Origin: Bosea sp. Tri-49
GTDB taxonomy: Bacteria > Pseudomonadota > Alphaproteobacteria > Rhizobiales > Beijerinckiaceae
Assembly: GCF_003952665.1 (NCBI RefSeq)
Contig: NZ_CP017946.1
Location: forward strand, 62,001 to 126,000
DNA length: 64,000 bases
Direction: 5' to 3'
In this document: positions 1-9,652 of the stretch, piece by piece
Layout of the letters: the number at the start of each line of letters is the position of its first letter
Position numbering within the stretch: the stretch's first letter is position 1
Translations under genes and position numbers: made by a program
The notes under the pieces: generated by a model
Told to the model about the DNA's origin: nothing
Database searches by the model: none
Seen by the model: only the letters and a program-made list of their open reading frames with translations

Positions 1-2748
1 GTTGACGCCGGCGCGCAGCGCCATCTCGCGCTGGCGCGGATCGGAGCCGGACATCGGCACGAGCGCTTCGCCTCGCCGCCCGACGGCCCAGGCGGCGGCG
101 AGGTCGTTCGAGGTGATCACGATCGGCGAGACGTTGTCGCCGGCGCGGGCCGGGCGGCGGCCGTCCTCGCTGGCGGGCGGCAGCACCTCGACCCAGGTCG
201 TGCCGGTGTCATAGCGGCCGATGAAGCCGTCGAGGATGTAGAAGGTCTTGGTCAGGACGTGGTCGCGCGGAATCGGCTCCAGCTCGGGAATGTCGAGCGT
301 CTGCAGCATGCGGCGAAGCTGGTCGCCCTCCGGCGTGGTACCGCCGCCGGGCCTTGTGCTCATCGCGTCGCGGGTGTCGAAGATCACCAGCCCGCCGCCC
401 TTCATATAGGCTTCGAGCTTGCGCAGCGTCTCAGCTGCCGGGATCGGCCGGCCGGCGACCACCGGCCAATAGAGGATCGGATACGTGGCGAGCTCGTCGC
501 GGGCGACGTCGACTCCAGCCGCCTCGCCCGGCTCCAGCGCGGTGCGGGCGCCGAGCACGATGTTGAGGCCGGCCATCCCGGCCTTGGACATGTCGTCGAC
601 CGCCCTGTCGCCGGTGACGACATAAGCGAGCCGGGTCGCGCTCGCGGCCGTGACGATGTCGCGGGTCACCGGCGGACGTTGCTCGGCCGGCGGGGCAGGG
701 GGCGCGGGCTGCTGCTGGGCGCGCGCTGCGTCTGGAATAGAGAGAGTTCCGAGAGCGCAGGCGAAGAGCAGCGCTGCCGGTGCGGCGCGGCGGAAGCGGG
801 CGAGATTCATCCGGCCGCCGAGCCAGAGCGTCGCCAGCGTGTCGGCGACGAGCAGGATCAGCGCCAGCACCAGAAGTTGCGGGCGGATATCGCGGGCGAC
901 CGGCTGGTCGATCGGCAGCACGGTTGCGCCGAGCGCGGCGAGATCGAGCGCGGTCAGCGTGTCGGCGGGTGCCAGCGTGTTCACCGCCATGGCGCCGTCG
1001 GTCGGGCCATAGATGCCTGGCGGGTGGGCGAGCGTGGCACGGCCGGCGAAGTTGCGGGCCACAGGCTGTGCGGTTGCCGGCGGGCTGCGGAAGGCGCCCT
1101 GACCGTCGAGCACGCGCGTCGGCGAGAGGGTCTCGACTTTGATCTCGCCGCCTTGTCCCTCGGTCGCGCTGGTGCCGGACATGGCGACGACCTTGCGCAG
1201 CATTTCGACGAAGAGGCCAGAGAGCGGCAGGTTCGACCAGGTGGTGTCGGCGGTGACATGGACCATGGCGAGCACGCCGTCGCCGCGGCGCTCGCCGGTG
1301 ACGACCGGCGTGCCGTCCTCCAGCGCCGCCCAGGTCTTGCGGGCAAGGTCCGGCTCGGGCTCGGCCAGGATCTGACGGGTGACACGGACATCCTCGGCCA
1401 GGGACGAGCCGAAGAACGGGCTCTCGCGGGTGAAGGGGGCGAGCTTGCGCGGCGTCTCCCAGGAGAGGCCACCGCCGAGCGTGCGGCCGCCGCGGCGCAG
1501 GCGTACCGGTGTCAGCTCGTCCGAGGAGGCGGCGAGCCGCGCCCCGGCAAAGCGCAGCAGCACGCCGCCGCGCTCGACGAAAGCCGAGACCTTAGCCGCG
1601 GTGTCACTGTCGAGCGCGCCGATATCGGCGAGGACGAGGACGGAAAGATTCTGCGCCAGAAGCTCGCCGACGGGATCGGTCGAGCCGGAGCGGGGCTCCC
1701 GGATCTCGGCGAAGGGCGAGAGCGCACGCGAGACGTAGTAGGTCGGCGACAGCAGCGGCTGGGCGGTGTCGGCGGTGGCACCGGAGACGATGCCGATGCG
1801 CCGGCGTTTGGCACGATCGTCGAGCAAAGCGACGGCGCCGGCGCTGCGCTCGCCGGTGATCTCCAGCCGGGAGACGGCGTTGCGGACTTCGATCGGCAAG
1901 GTCAGCCGCGCGGTGGTGGCGAGCTCGTTGCTGCCGAAGACGAAGGGGGCATCGCCGAGCGGCAGGCCCTTGAGGTCGAGGGCGCGGACCTGGCCGCTCG
2001 CCGCGGCGCTCGTGGTCGGGCGCAGCACCTTGACGGTCAGCGCGCCGGCGAGGTTCTCGGGCGCGGCGAGGGCGCGCTGGTCAGCCGGGCCGGCATGGAT
2101 CGAGAGCCGGCCAGCGCCGGCTTCCTGTTTCAGCCGGGCGAGGAAATCGGCGTCACCGCCGCCGATGCCGAGCCCGTCGGCGACCCAGACGGTCTCGGCC
2201 TGGGGCTGGGCGCGCCAGAAGGCTTCGAGCCGCTGAAGGTGAGCGCTGCGATCAGGGGCATGCGGCTGAAGGCTAAGCGCACGCAGGCGTTCGAGCGCGC
2301 CCTGCGGCTGCGAGAGGGCGATCTCGGCCGGCGCCTCGGCGAGGCCGACGACGGCGACAGGCCGGCCCTCGCGGGTGGCCGCGGCGATGCGGCTCTCGGC
2401 GATGGCCTGGCGCTCGGTCCAGTCGGTCGCGGCGCCGAAGCCATTGTCGACCAGGAGAAGCAGCGGGCCGCGCAGGGCGGCGGCGTCGCGCACTGGGTTC
2501 CAGACCGGGCCGGCGACGGCGAGGATCGCCAGCGCGGCCACCGCCATGCGCAGCGCCAGCAGCCACCAGGGCGTATGGGCCGGCGTCTCGCGCTGCGGGA
2601 TCAGGTCGCGCATGATCTTCAGCGGCGGGAAATCGATCCGCTTCGGCCGCGGCGGCGTCACCCGCAGGATCAGCCAGAGCACGGGCAGGACGGCCAGCGC
2701 GATCAGGGCCAGCGGTGCGGAGAAGGCGATCGGCAGCGATGAGAGCAT
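1..2748 (-). CDS. DUF4159 domain protein with BatA-like N-terminus, partial (C-terminus beyond left edge)
   Basis: An open reading frame runs without a stop from ATG at 2748 to the first base, 916 codons, and continues beyond the window. It begins MLSSLPIAFSAPLALIAL, a BatA-type N-terminus with a membrane helix at about residues 8-28 and a second at about 60-80. A long periplasmic or cytoplasmic middle part carries von Willebrand/BatA-like stretches. Another hydrophobic segment lies near residues 626-650, and the DUF4159 region follows from about residue 695. It is the third gene after moxR and the DUF58 gene, 14 nt behind the latter, an arrangement common in Hyphomicrobiales. Role is inferred only: MoxR/DUF58/BatA-type clusters are linked to chaperone-like or envelope and stress functions. 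Family call is good; the biochemical function is unknown. Confidence 0.85.
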   Translation of the reverse strand, partial: MLSSLPIAFSAPLALIALAVLPVLWLILRVTPPRPKRIDFPPLKIMRDLIPQRETPAHTPWWLLALRMAVAALAILAVAGPVWNPVRDAAALRGPLLLLVDNGFGAATDWTERQAIAESRIAAATREGRPVAVVGLAEAPAEIALSQPQGALERLRALSLQPHAPDRSAHLQRLEAFWRAQPQAETVWVADGLGIGGGDADFLARLKQEAGAGRLSIHAGPADQRALAAPENLAGALTVKVLRPTTSAAASGQVRALDLKGLPLGDAPFVFGSNELATTARLTLPIEVRNAVSRLEITGERSAGAVALLDDRAKRRRIGIVSGATADTAQPLLSPTYYVSRALSPFAEIREPRSGSTDPVGELLAQNLSVLVLADIGALDSDTAAKVSAFVERGGVLLRFAGARLAASSDELTPVRLRRGGRTLGGGLSWETPRKLAPFTRESPFFGSSLAEDVRVTRQILAEPEPDLARKTWAALEDGTPVVTGERRGDGVLAMVHVTADTTWSNLPLSGLFVEMLRKVVAMSGTSATEGQGGEIKVETLSPTRVLDGQGAFRSPPATAQPVARNFAGRATLAHPPGIYGPTDGAMAVNTLAPADTLTALDLAALGATVLPIDQPVARDIRPQLLVLALILLVADTLATLWLGGRMNLARFRRAAPAALLFACALGTLSIPDAARAQQQPAPPAPPAEQRPPVTRDIVTAASATRLAYVVTGDRAVDDMSKAGMAGLNIVLGARTALEPGEAAGVDVARDELATYPILYWPVVAGRPIPAAETLRKLEAYMKGGGLVIFDTRDAMSTRPGGGTTPEGDQLRRMLQTLDIPELEPIPRDHVLTKTFYILDGFIGRYDTGTTWVEVLPPASEDGRRPARAGDNVSPIVITSNDLAAAWAVGRRGEALVPMSGSDPRQREMALRAGVN

Positions 2749-2762
2749 CGTCCGTTCTCCCC

Positions 2763-3680
2763 TCAACCTGCCGGGCCGCCGCGCGAGGCGGCGATCAGGC
2801 TAGCGATGCGCAGGACCCCCTCGCTCGCCGGGCGGTCGGTGCGGTGCAGGGTCATCGTCCAGCCGGCATGGCGGCAGGCCTCGCGGATGGCGTCGCGATG
2901 GGCTTGCAGCCGTTCGCGATAATCCTCACCCCATTTACCGGCATCACCGACTCGCAGCGTGAGCCCGTCCTCCAGGTCGAACAATTCGGCTTGGCCGGAG
3001 AAGGGAAAGGTCTCCTCGATCGGGTCGGCGATCAGGAGGATATGGCCCTTGGCGCCGCTGCTCGCCAGCGTGGCGATGCGCTTGGTCAGAGCCGCGGCCG
3101 GCGTCAAACCGTCGGTGATCAGGATCGCGTCGGCGAGGCGCGGAAGCGGCTCTTCCGGCGGCAGGTCGGCCTCGCCATTGCGACGATCGGCCAGGATCGC
3201 CTGTGCCAGCATTTCGACGATGCGGCGCGAGGCCATCGGCCGGGTCAAGCCAAGATGACCGACGCGCTCACCCGCTTCGACCAAGGCCTCAGCAAGGGAG
3301 AAGCCGGCGACCAGGGCGCGGTCGACCTTGCTGGCCTGGGCGAGCGAGGAGGCAAAGCCCATGGAGGGCGAGCGATCGATCCAGAGCCAGATCGCGTGCG
3401 AGGCCTCCCATTCGCGCTCTCTGACGAAGAGGTGGCCGTCTCTAGCCGAGCGGCGCCAGTCGATGCGCGAGGCGGCCTCGCCGGTGACCAGTGGCCGGTA
3501 TTGCCAGAAGGTCTCGCCGGGCCCGGAGCGCCGACGGCCATGGATGCCATGCACGCTGGCCGAGACCCGCCGCGCCTCCAGCACCAGTCGGGGCAGGCGG
3601 GCGGCGAGATCAAGCGATGCCTTGAGAACCGGCTGGCCCGGCTGGCGCTCGGTTTGGCCGAGGACGCGCGTGCGCAGCAT
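2763..3680 (-). CDS. DUF58 domain-containing protein
   Basis: 305-aa protein of the DUF58 family (vWA-like fold), normally the partner of a MoxR AAA+ ATPase. The hallmark block GETFWQYRPLVTGEAASRID followed by WRRSARDG lies near residues 55-81, and a MIDAS-like DxSxS (D102, S104, S106 in IDRSPSMG) near 102-106, so metal binding is plausible. The start chosen is the ATG at 3680, because GAGGA lies about 9 nt upstream; upstream in-frame codons would run into moxR. The gene begins 10 nt after the moxR stop, so the two are co-transcribed and probably translationally coupled. No signal peptide or membrane segment is evident. Confidence 0.9.
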   Translation of the reverse strand: MLRTRVLGQTERQPGQPVLKASLDLAARLPRLVLEARRVSASVHGIHGRRRSGPGETFWQYRPLVTGEAASRIDWRRSARDGHLFVREREWEASHAIWLWIDRSPSMGFASSLAQASKVDRALVAGFSLAEALVEAGERVGHLGLTRPMASRRIVEMLAQAILADRRNGEADLPPEEPLPRLADAILITDGLTPAAALTKRIATLASSGAKGHILLIADPIEETFPFSGQAELFDLEDGLTLRVGDAGKWGEDYRERLQAHRDAIREACRHAGWTMTLHRTDRPASEGVLRIASLIAASRGGPAG

Positions 3681-3690
3681 CAGCTTTTCC

Positions 3691-4707
3691 TCAACCCAGA
3701 CGCTCCACCAGCTTGGCGACGATACCCTCGACCGTCTCGCCATCGGCGCGGGCGGCAAAAGTCAGTGCGATACGATGCTTCAGAACAGGCGCAGCGAGCG
3801 CCGCGACATCGTCGATCGAGGGGGCAAGCCGACCTTCGACCAGTGCGCGGGCGCGGGCGGCGAGCGTCAGCGCCTGGCTGGCGCGCGGGCCGGGGCCCCA
3901 GGCGAGCTTGTCGGTGATCGCCTTCTCGCCGTCGCCAGGACGGGCCGAGCGGACGAGATCGAGGATCGAATCGACCACAGCCTCGCCGACCGGGAGGCGG
4001 CGGACCAGGCGCTGGGTCGACATCAGGGTCTCGGCGGTCAGCGCCTGCACCGGCTTGTGCTCGGCGGCGCCCGTGGTTTCCAGCAGGATGCGGCGCTCGG
4101 CCTCACGATCGGGATAGCCGACGTCGATTTCGAGCAGGAAGCGGTCCAGCTGCGCTTCCGGCAGCGGATAGGTGCCTTCCTGCTCGATCGGGTTCTGGGT
4201 GGCGAGGACGTGAAAGGGCGCCGGCAGGTCGTGGCGTTCGCCGGCGACGGTGACGTGGTGCTCCTGCATCGCCTGCAGCAAGGCAGACTGGGTGCGGGGC
4301 GAAGCGCGGTTGATTTCGTCCGCCATCAGCAACTGGGCGAAGACCGGGCCTTTGATGAAGCGGAAATGGCGCTTGCCGTCCGGGCTCTCGTCGAGCACTT
4401 CGGAACCGAGGATGTCGGAGGGCATCAGGTCTGGCGTGAACTGGACGCGCCGGGCCGAGAGGCCGAGCACCGTTCCCATCGCCTCGACCAGCTTGGTCTT
4501 GGCGAGGCCGGGCACGCCGACGAGCAGGCCGTGGCCGCCGGCGAGCAGGGTGATCAGCGAGAGATCGACGACCTTCTGCTGGCCGAAGATGACCTGGCCG
4601 ATCTCGGTGCGGGCGGCGCCGATGGCGGCGAGCGCCGCCTCGGCCGCCTCGACCACGCCGGTGTCGAGGTTGATCGGGGCATTGGCATCACGGGCTTGCG
4701 CCACCAT
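3691..4707 (-). CDS. MoxR family AAA+ ATPase
   Basis: 338 aa. The Walker A variant GVPGLAKTK (residues 64-72) is typical of MoxR proteins. Walker B LLMADEINRA has D130 and E131, and sensor 1 is the ATQNPIEQEGTYPLPEAQLD block. The family acts as an ATP-driven chaperone or maturation factor for vWA-domain partners, which fits the DUF58 and DUF4159 genes just downstream. The ATG at 4707 is preceded by GAAGGAG at good spacing. It is divergent from the DUF1285 gene at 4864, and the 156 nt between them should hold both promoters. The specific substrate complex cannot be told from sequence. Confidence 0.95.
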   Translation of the reverse strand: MVAQARDANAPINLDTGVVEAAEAALAAIGAARTEIGQVIFGQQKVVDLSLITLLAGGHGLLVGVPGLAKTKLVEAMGTVLGLSARRVQFTPDLMPSDILGSEVLDESPDGKRHFRFIKGPVFAQLLMADEINRASPRTQSALLQAMQEHHVTVAGERHDLPAPFHVLATQNPIEQEGTYPLPEAQLDRFLLEIDVGYPDREAERRILLETTGAAEHKPVQALTAETLMSTQRLVRRLPVGEAVVDSILDLVRSARPGDGEKAITDKLAWGPGPRASQALTLAARARALVEGRLAPSIDDVAALAAPVLKHRIALTFAARADGETVEGIVAKLVERLG

Positions 4708-4863
4708 GTCGATCTCCTTCAGCCTCGCCGTCGCGCGGCCTTCCTGTCCGATTCCAAACTCTGACCCTCGCGGGGAACATGCTCAAGGGGCAGAGGGCGG
4801 CGGTGCACAACAGTCCGCTTCACGATTATGTAGAGTTCAAGGCGAGAGAGCGATGCAACCGGC

Positions 4864-5475
4864 ATGCCGATGACGAAAGCGCGAGGTGACGTGACTGCTG
4901 AGGCCGCTGGCGCGATGAACCGCCTGCTGGGCGCACTCGGGAGCGGTCCTTCGCGCGGGCTGCCACCGGTCGAGCGCTGGAATCCGCCATTTTGCGGCGA
5001 TCTCGACATGCGTATCGCTGGCGACGGCACCTGGTTTTATTTGGGCACGCCGATCGGGCGGCCGGCGCTGGTCAAGCTGTTCTCCTCGGTGCTGAAGCGC
5101 GAGGGCGACGATTACTTTCTCGTGACCCCGGTCGAGAAGGTTGGGATCAAGGTCGAGGACGCGCCGCTCCAGGCGGTCGAGATGGCGGTGGAAGGCGAGG
5201 GCGATGCCCGCAGCATCGCCTTCCGGACTCGGACCGACGATCTCGTGACGGTTGGGCCGGACAACGCACTGCGCTTCGCCAGGGCTGCAAACGAGGGCGT
5301 GAAGCCTTATGTGCATGTCCGAAGTGGGCTCTGGGCCCGGCTCACACGGGCGCTGACCTATGATCTCCTGGCGCTCGGTGAGGTCAGTGAGATTGAGGGG
5401 GAGGCGCAGTTCGGCATCGCGGCCGGCGGCGCCTTCCACATCGTCGCGCCGGCCAGCGAGATCGAGGGACTGTGA
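4864..5475 (+). CDS. DUF1285 domain-containing protein
   Basis: 203-aa soluble protein matching the DUF1285 family of alphaproteobacteria, with the motifs PPVERWNPPFCGDLDMRIA and GTWFYLGTPIGR and the late block DNALRFAR. No enzymatic residues are assigned to the family. Start could be 4864 (MPMTKARG) or the ATG at 4870; no strong ribosome site decides between them. The stop codon overlaps the start of the Nudix gene (TGATG), so the two are translationally coupled. They are followed by DUF6111 and cca, a co-linear block common in this order. Confidence 0.85.
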   Translation: MPMTKARGDVTAEAAGAMNRLLGALGSGPSRGLPPVERWNPPFCGDLDMRIAGDGTWFYLGTPIGRPALVKLFSSVLKREGDDYFLVTPVEKVGIKVEDAPLQAVEMAVEGEGDARSIAFRTRTDDLVTVGPDNALRFARAANEGVKPYVHVRSGLWARLTRALTYDLLALGEVSEIEGEAQFGIAAGGAFHIVAPASEIEGL

Positions 5476-6143
5476 TGCAGCATCCGGCGAAACGGCTTGT
5501 CGAGACCGCGTTCTGGGATGGCGACGACCTTGAGGCGCTGCTGGTCCGTAGCCTGCGGGCTGAGCCGCCGGCGCTCGGCGACCTGATTGCGCGGCCGCGC
5601 GGCGACCACGACCTGCAGTCCGAGCCGATCGACATCCCGGACGAGGCGAGCGCGATCGAGGCGGCAGTCCTGATCCCGATCGTGCTGCATCCAGGCGAGC
5701 CGACCGTGCTGCTGACCCAGCGCGCCGCGGCGCTGCGCAGCCATTCCGCGCAGATCGCCTTCCCGGGCGGGCGCATCGACGCCACCGACGGCTCGCCATT
5801 GATTGCGGCCCTGCGTGAGGCGGAAGAAGAGATCGGGCTTGCCCCGGGCAAGGTCCGCACGGTCGGCTATCTCGACGCCTATCTCACCGGCACCGGCTAT
5901 CGCGTCACGCCGGTCGTCGGGCTGGTCGAGCCGCCGCTGGCGCTGACGATCAACCCGCACGAGGTCGACGAGGCCTTTGAGACGCCGCTCGCCTTCCTGC
6001 TCGATCCGGCCAACCATCAGCGCCATGGCCGCGAATTCAGGGGACGCTATCGCACCTACTATGCGATGCCGCACGGCGATCGCTATATCTGGGGAGCGAC
6101 GGCCGGCATGATCCGCAATCTCTATGAGCGGCTCGCTGGCTGA
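5475..6143 (+). CDS. Nudix hydrolase, CoA pyrophosphatase-like
   Basis: 222 aa. It carries the CoA-pyrophosphatase (UPF0035/NudL-type) signature: LLTQRAAALRSHSAQIAFPGG (read as LLTQRAAALRSH plus SAQIAFPGG, residues 79-99), then the Nudix helix with REAEEEIGL at 114-122 supplying the Mg-binding glutamates. Likely reaction: hydrolysis of CoA or short acyl-CoA to 3',5'-ADP and phosphopantetheine. ATG at 5475 is chosen over the GTG three bases upstream because it overlaps the preceding TGA. It lies in a run with DUF6111 and cca. Substrate is inferred from family only. Confidence 0.88.
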   Translation: MQHPAKRLVETAFWDGDDLEALLVRSLRAEPPALGDLIARPRGDHDLQSEPIDIPDEASAIEAAVLIPIVLHPGEPTVLLTQRAAALRSHSAQIAFPGGRIDATDGSPLIAALREAEEEIGLAPGKVRTVGYLDAYLTGTGYRVTPVVGLVEPPLALTINPHEVDEAFETPLAFLLDPANHQRHGREFRGRYRTYYAMPHGDRYIWGATAGMIRNLYERLAG

Positions 6144-6169
6144 AACGAGAGGTCAGGACAAGTTACCCG

Positions 6170-6442
6170 ATGCTGCGCTCGCTGATCGAGGAGTTCCTGC
6201 TCTTCGTCCTGCCGTTCTGCCTGTTCGCGGGCTATCTCGTGATCCGGCGGCGCAATCCGTTCGATGTCGATCACTGGAGTGGGCATGTCTTCTGGCTTTC
6301 GGTGACCGGGCTGGTCTTCGGCATCGCTTCCTTCATCTATGCCGGCTCGGTGGCGCAGCGGCATACCGGCGCCTTTGTGCCGCCCCATGTCGAAAACGGC
6401 CGCCTGATCCCCGGCTATTTCGAAGACCGACCGAAGCCATGA
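6170..6442 (+). CDS. DUF6111 family small membrane protein
   Basis: 90-aa protein with two hydrophobic helices (about residues 8-25, LLFVLPFCLFAGYLVI, and 41-60, VFWLSVTGLVFGIASFIYAG) and a conserved polar tail HTGAFVPPHVENGRLIPGYF that identifies DUF6111. It sits between the Nudix gene and cca, and its stop overlaps the cca start (ATGA), so the three genes form one operon. Function is unknown; a small inner-membrane protein. Confidence 0.85.
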   Translation: MLRSLIEEFLLFVLPFCLFAGYLVIRRRNPFDVDHWSGHVFWLSVTGLVFGIASFIYAGSVAQRHTGAFVPPHVENGRLIPGYFEDRPKP

Positions 6443-7668
6443 TCGAAAGCGAGCGGCAGCGCCTCGCTGCATTGCTGGCGCGGGCCGATGTCGCAGCGCT
6501 TCTTCCGGCGCTGAACCGTGATGGGGAGGAAGCCCGCATTGTCGGGGGGGCGGTGCGCAACGCGCTGCTCGGCGAACCGGTGGCGGATATCGACATCGCG
6601 ACGACCTGCCTCCCGGCAGAGACGATGCGGCGCGCGCGCGTCGCCGGGTTCAAGGCGGTGCCGACCGGGGTCGAGCATGGCACGGTCACCGCCGTGATCG
6701 ATGGCGCGCCCTTCGAGGTCACGACGCTGCGCCGCGATGTAGAGACCGATGGCCGCCACGCCGTCGTCGCCTTCGGCCGCGACTTCCGCGAGGACGCGCT
6801 GCGGCGCGACTTCACCTTCAATGCGCTCGGGCTCGATGCCGCGGGCGTCCTGCACGATTATGCCGACGGGCTCGCCGATCTCGAAGCGCGGCGGGTGCGT
6901 TTCATCGGCGCGGCCAGCGAACGAATCGCCGAGGATTACCTGCGCATCCTGCGCTTCTTCCGCTTCCACGCCCGTTATGGCGTAGGCGAGCCGGATCGGG
7001 TTGCGCTCGATGCCTGCATCGCGGCACGTGCAGGGCTCGATGGATTGTCGCGCGAGCGGGTTTGGGCGGAATTGCGCAAACTGCTCGCCGCGCCGCGCGC
7101 TGCCGAGACCCTGCAGGCCATGGCGGGGGCTGGGCTGCTGATGCCGGTGATCGGCGGCGTGCCCCATCTCTCGCGTTTCGCTGTGATCGCCGAGGCGCCG
7201 GGAGATGGTGTCTACCCGGCCTTTCGCCTCGCGGCGCTAGCGGTCATGACTAGCGAGGACACATTCAGGCTGCGCGAGCGGCTGCGGCTGTCGAACGCCG
7301 AGTTCGAGAGGATTTCCGGTATCGCTGCGGCGCTGGAAGCGTTGTTCGGAAACGGAGCGCTACCGCAGATCGCGACGCTGCGTCGAATGGCCCATCGCAT
7401 CGGAATGGATCCTGTTGCGGGTGGATTGGTGCTGTCGGCGACAGCCGGAAGATCGGCCGACGTTCACGCGCTGATCGCCGAGATGGCACTCACGCCGCCG
7501 TTCCTGCCGACGGGCAAGGATGTGCTGGCGCTTGGCGTCAGTGCTGGTCCAAGGGTCGGGCAGGTACTCGATTCTGCAAGGGAAGCCTGGATCGAGGCCG
7601 GCTGCCCGGCCGGGCGGGAGGCGCAATTCCAGATGCTGGCTGAAGCCGCGAACAGGTCGGATCGCTGA
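6439..7668 (+). CDS. cca: CCA tRNA nucleotidyltransferase
   Basis: 409 aa, class II CCA-adding/poly(A) polymerase family, cytoplasmic. It adds or repairs the 3' CCA of tRNA. The nucleotidyltransferase head shows IVGGAVRNALLG (residues 34-45), the catalytic carboxylates in DIDIAT (D50, D52), the RRDFTFNAL motif, and the RYLRILRFFRFHARYG-type helix (here AEDYLRILRFFRFHARYG). Start is the ATG at 6439 overlapping the DUF6111 stop; the longer upstream reading frame overlaps two real genes and is rejected. No separate HD domain is obvious at the C-terminus, as usual for alphaproteobacteria. Confidence 0.95.
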   Translation: MIESERQRLAALLARADVAALLPALNRDGEEARIVGGAVRNALLGEPVADIDIATTCLPAETMRRARVAGFKAVPTGVEHGTVTAVIDGAPFEVTTLRRDVETDGRHAVVAFGRDFREDALRRDFTFNALGLDAAGVLHDYADGLADLEARRVRFIGAASERIAEDYLRILRFFRFHARYGVGEPDRVALDACIAARAGLDGLSRERVWAELRKLLAAPRAAETLQAMAGAGLLMPVIGGVPHLSRFAVIAEAPGDGVYPAFRLAALAVMTSEDTFRLRERLRLSNAEFERISGIAAALEALFGNGALPQIATLRRMAHRIGMDPVAGGLVLSATAGRSADVHALIAEMALTPPFLPTGKDVLALGVSAGPRVGQVLDSAREAWIEAGCPAGREAQFQMLAEAANRSDR

Positions 7669-7695
7669 CCCACAGGCCTTCGAGCAACGTCGCGG

Positions 7696-8160
7696 TCAGG
7701 CAACCTCTTTCATGCCCACGCGCTCATAGAGGCGCCGCGCACCGGTCGGATTGTCGATCTCGACCTTGAGATCCACGATATCGGCGCCGCGCGCGGTGAA
7801 CGCGGCGAAGACATGGTGCAGGAGGGCCTCGCCGAGCCCCTGCCGTCGCGCCGAAGGGTGCACCACGAGGTCTTTGACGAAGGCCGAAGCCCAGCACTGA
7901 CAAACCGCGACGATGGCGCCCTGCGCATCGCTGACGACAAAGACCAGGGCCGGGTCGAAATCGCTGTCGCCGAGGAGAGCAGCCTTCCACTCCTCGAACG
8001 TGGCGACGCGGCCGCCGCCGAGGCTGTAGCCAAGGGTCAGTAAGTCATGAAGCGCCGGCAGGTCGGCGGTCGCGAACGGCACGAGGCGATATCCCGCAGG
8101 CCAGACCGGGGCGGGGGCAGGTATCGTTAGGTCGCGTCGCATGCGAACCCATGGCGTCAC
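7696..8160 (-). CDS. GNAT family N-acetyltransferase
   Basis: 154 aa if started at the GTG at 8160, which overlaps the hemF stop (GTGA); the alternative is ATG at 8142 (148 aa). GNAT hallmarks are [20 protein letters not shown] (strands 3-4), [20 protein letters not shown] (acetyl-CoA loop Q/RxxGxG) and a final [14 protein letters not shown]. Substrate cannot be told. It is the last gene behind trmL and hemF on the minus strand and converges with cca. Confidence 0.85.
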   Translation of the reverse strand: MTPWVRMRRDLTIPAPAPVWPAGYRLVPFATADLPALHDLLTLGYSLGGGRVATFEEWKAALLGDSDFDPALVFVVSDAQGAIVAVCQCWASAFVKDLVVHPSARRQGLGEALLHHVFAAFTARGADIVDLKVEIDNPTGARRLYERVGMKEVA

Positions 8161-9080
8161 GGCCAGCGCACCGTCGGCGGCATGGACGACAGGATCGAGG
8201 CGACATTGCCGCCGGTCTTGAGTCCGAAGATCGTACCGCGATCGTAGAGCAGGTTGAACTCGACATAGCGGCCGCGGCGCACCTGCTGCTCGTGGCGCTC
8301 GGCCTCCGTCCACGGCGTCGTCAGATTGCCGCGCAGGATGTGCGGGTAGATGTCGAGGAAGGCCTCGCCCACTGCCTTGGTGAAGGCGAGATCGGCTTCC
8401 GGATCGCCCGACCAGAGGTAGTCGTAGAAGATGCCGCCAATGCCGCGTGGCTCATTGCGGTGCTTCAGGTGGAAGTACTCGTCGCACCAGCTCTTGAAGC
8501 GATCGTAGTCGGCGACGCCGGCATGGGCCTCGCAGGGCGCACGCATCGCGGCGTGGAAGGCGAGCGCGTCGGGATCGTCCTGGCGGCGCCGGCGGTCGAG
8601 GACCGGGGTCAGGTCGGCGCCGCCGCCGAACCAGGGCTTCGTCGTCACCACGAAGCGGGTGTTCATGTGCACGGTCGGCGCGTGCGGGTTCCAGGGATGG
8701 GCGATCAGCGAGATGCCGGTGGCGTGGAAGCGCGGGTCTTCCGCCGCACCGGGAATCTGGGCGGCAAATTCCGGCGCGAAGCTGCCATGCACGGTCGAGA
8801 CGTGGACGCCGACCTTCTCGAAGACGCGCCCCGACATCAGTGACATCACGCCGCCGCCGCCCGGAGCGCCGTCATGGTTGGTGCGCTGCCAGGGCGTGCG
8901 GACGAAACGGCCGGGCTTGTTCGTCTCGGGCGGGAAGGGGCCGGCAGCCTCATCCTCGATCTGTTCGAAGGAAGCGCAGATGCGGTCGCGCAGGCTCTCG
9001 AACCAGGTGCTGGCACGCGGCTTCAGCGCCTCGACGATGGCGGGGTCAAAGGCGGCGGTCTCGATGGCTTGTCCGGTCAT
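8157..9080 (-). CDS. hemF: Oxygen-dependent coproporphyrinogen III oxidase
   Basis: 307 aa, the usual length. It catalyses oxidative decarboxylation of coproporphyrinogen III to protoporphyrinogen IX in haem synthesis, using O2. Family blocks are clear: [20 protein letters not shown], the signature [28 protein letters not shown] and the C-terminal [17 protein letters not shown]. Downstream of trmL (14 nt gap) and coupled to the GNAT gene. An aerobic enzyme, consistent with an organism that respires through the bc1 complex encoded nearby. Confidence 0.97.
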   Translation of the reverse strand: MTGQAIETAAFDPAIVEALKPRASTWFESLRDRICASFEQIEDEAAGPFPPETNKPGRFVRTPWQRTNHDGAPGGGGVMSLMSGRVFEKVGVHVSTVHGSFAPEFAAQIPGAAEDPRFHATGISLIAHPWNPHAPTVHMNTRFVVTTKPWFGGGADLTPVLDRRRRQDDPDALAFHAAMRAPCEAHAGVADYDRFKSWCDEYFHLKHRNEPRGIGGIFYDYLWSGDPEADLAFTKAVGEAFLDIYPHILRGNLTTPWTEAERHEQQVRRGRYVEFNLLYDRGTIFGLKTGGNVASILSSMPPTVRWP

Positions 9081-9094
9081 GGGCGATCTCTTTG

Positions 9095-9568
9095 TCAGAT
9101 ACCGGCCGGCCCGGGATAGGCGCCAAGCTGACGCAGCGCCTCGCCCATGACCATCGCCGCGGCCATGGCGACATTGAGCGAACGCAAATCGCGACGCATC
9201 GGGATGTGCACGCTGGCCTCGGCCGCGGCGTAAACCTCCTGTGGCACGCCGGCCGACTCCCGGCCGACCATGACGATATCGCCGGGTTGGAAGACGAAAT
9301 CCGTGTGGGCACAGGTGCCATCGGTCTCGGCCAGGACGAGGCGATGCCCGGCCTCACGCCGCCAGGCTTCGAAGGCGCGGAAGCTATCATGGCGAGTCAC
9401 GGCGGCCCGCTCGAGATAGTCCATGCCGGAGCGGCGGAAATTGCGGTCGGAGACGTCGAAGGCGGCCGGCTCGACGATGTCGACGGCGACGTCGAGGCAG
9501 GCCGCCAGACGAATCATCGTGCCGGCGTTCTGCGGGATATCGGGCTGATAGAGGGCGAGGCGCAGCAT
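9095..9568 (-). CDS. trmL: tRNA (cytidine(34)-2'-O)-methyltransferase
   Basis: 157 aa SPOUT-class methyltransferase that modifies the wobble base of tRNA-Leu. Start [20 protein letters not shown] is family-typical, and the knotted SAM site is formed by GRESAGVP and [19 protein letters not shown] near the C-terminus. ATG at 9568 is chosen; an in-frame ATG four codons upstream (9580) is also possible. First gene of a trmL-hemF-GNAT run. Confidence 0.93.
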   Translation of the reverse strand: MLRLALYQPDIPQNAGTMIRLAACLDVAVDIVEPAAFDVSDRNFRRSGMDYLERAAVTRHDSFRAFEAWRREAGHRLVLAETDGTCAHTDFVFQPGDIVMVGRESAGVPQEVYAAAEASVHIPMRRDLRSLNVAMAAAMVMGEALRQLGAYPGPAGI

Positions 9569-9652
9569 GGCGAGCGTCATCCGCGCTGCGCTTGCCATCG
9601 TCAAGCTTCGCCGCCGGCCGGGTTGCCCGGCCGGCGGCGGGGGAAGGCTATG

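Noticed and set aside
259..2742. An 827-codon plus-strand reading frame
   Set aside because: It is the complement-strand shadow of the DUF4159 gene, a common effect of high GC content. It is Arg/Gly/Ala rich, without any domain, and the minus strand has a recognisable protein.
6124..6438. N-terminal extension of cca by 105 codons
   Set aside because: It overlaps the end of the Nudix gene and all of DUF6111 in another frame; the ATG overlapping the DUF6111 stop gives the family length.
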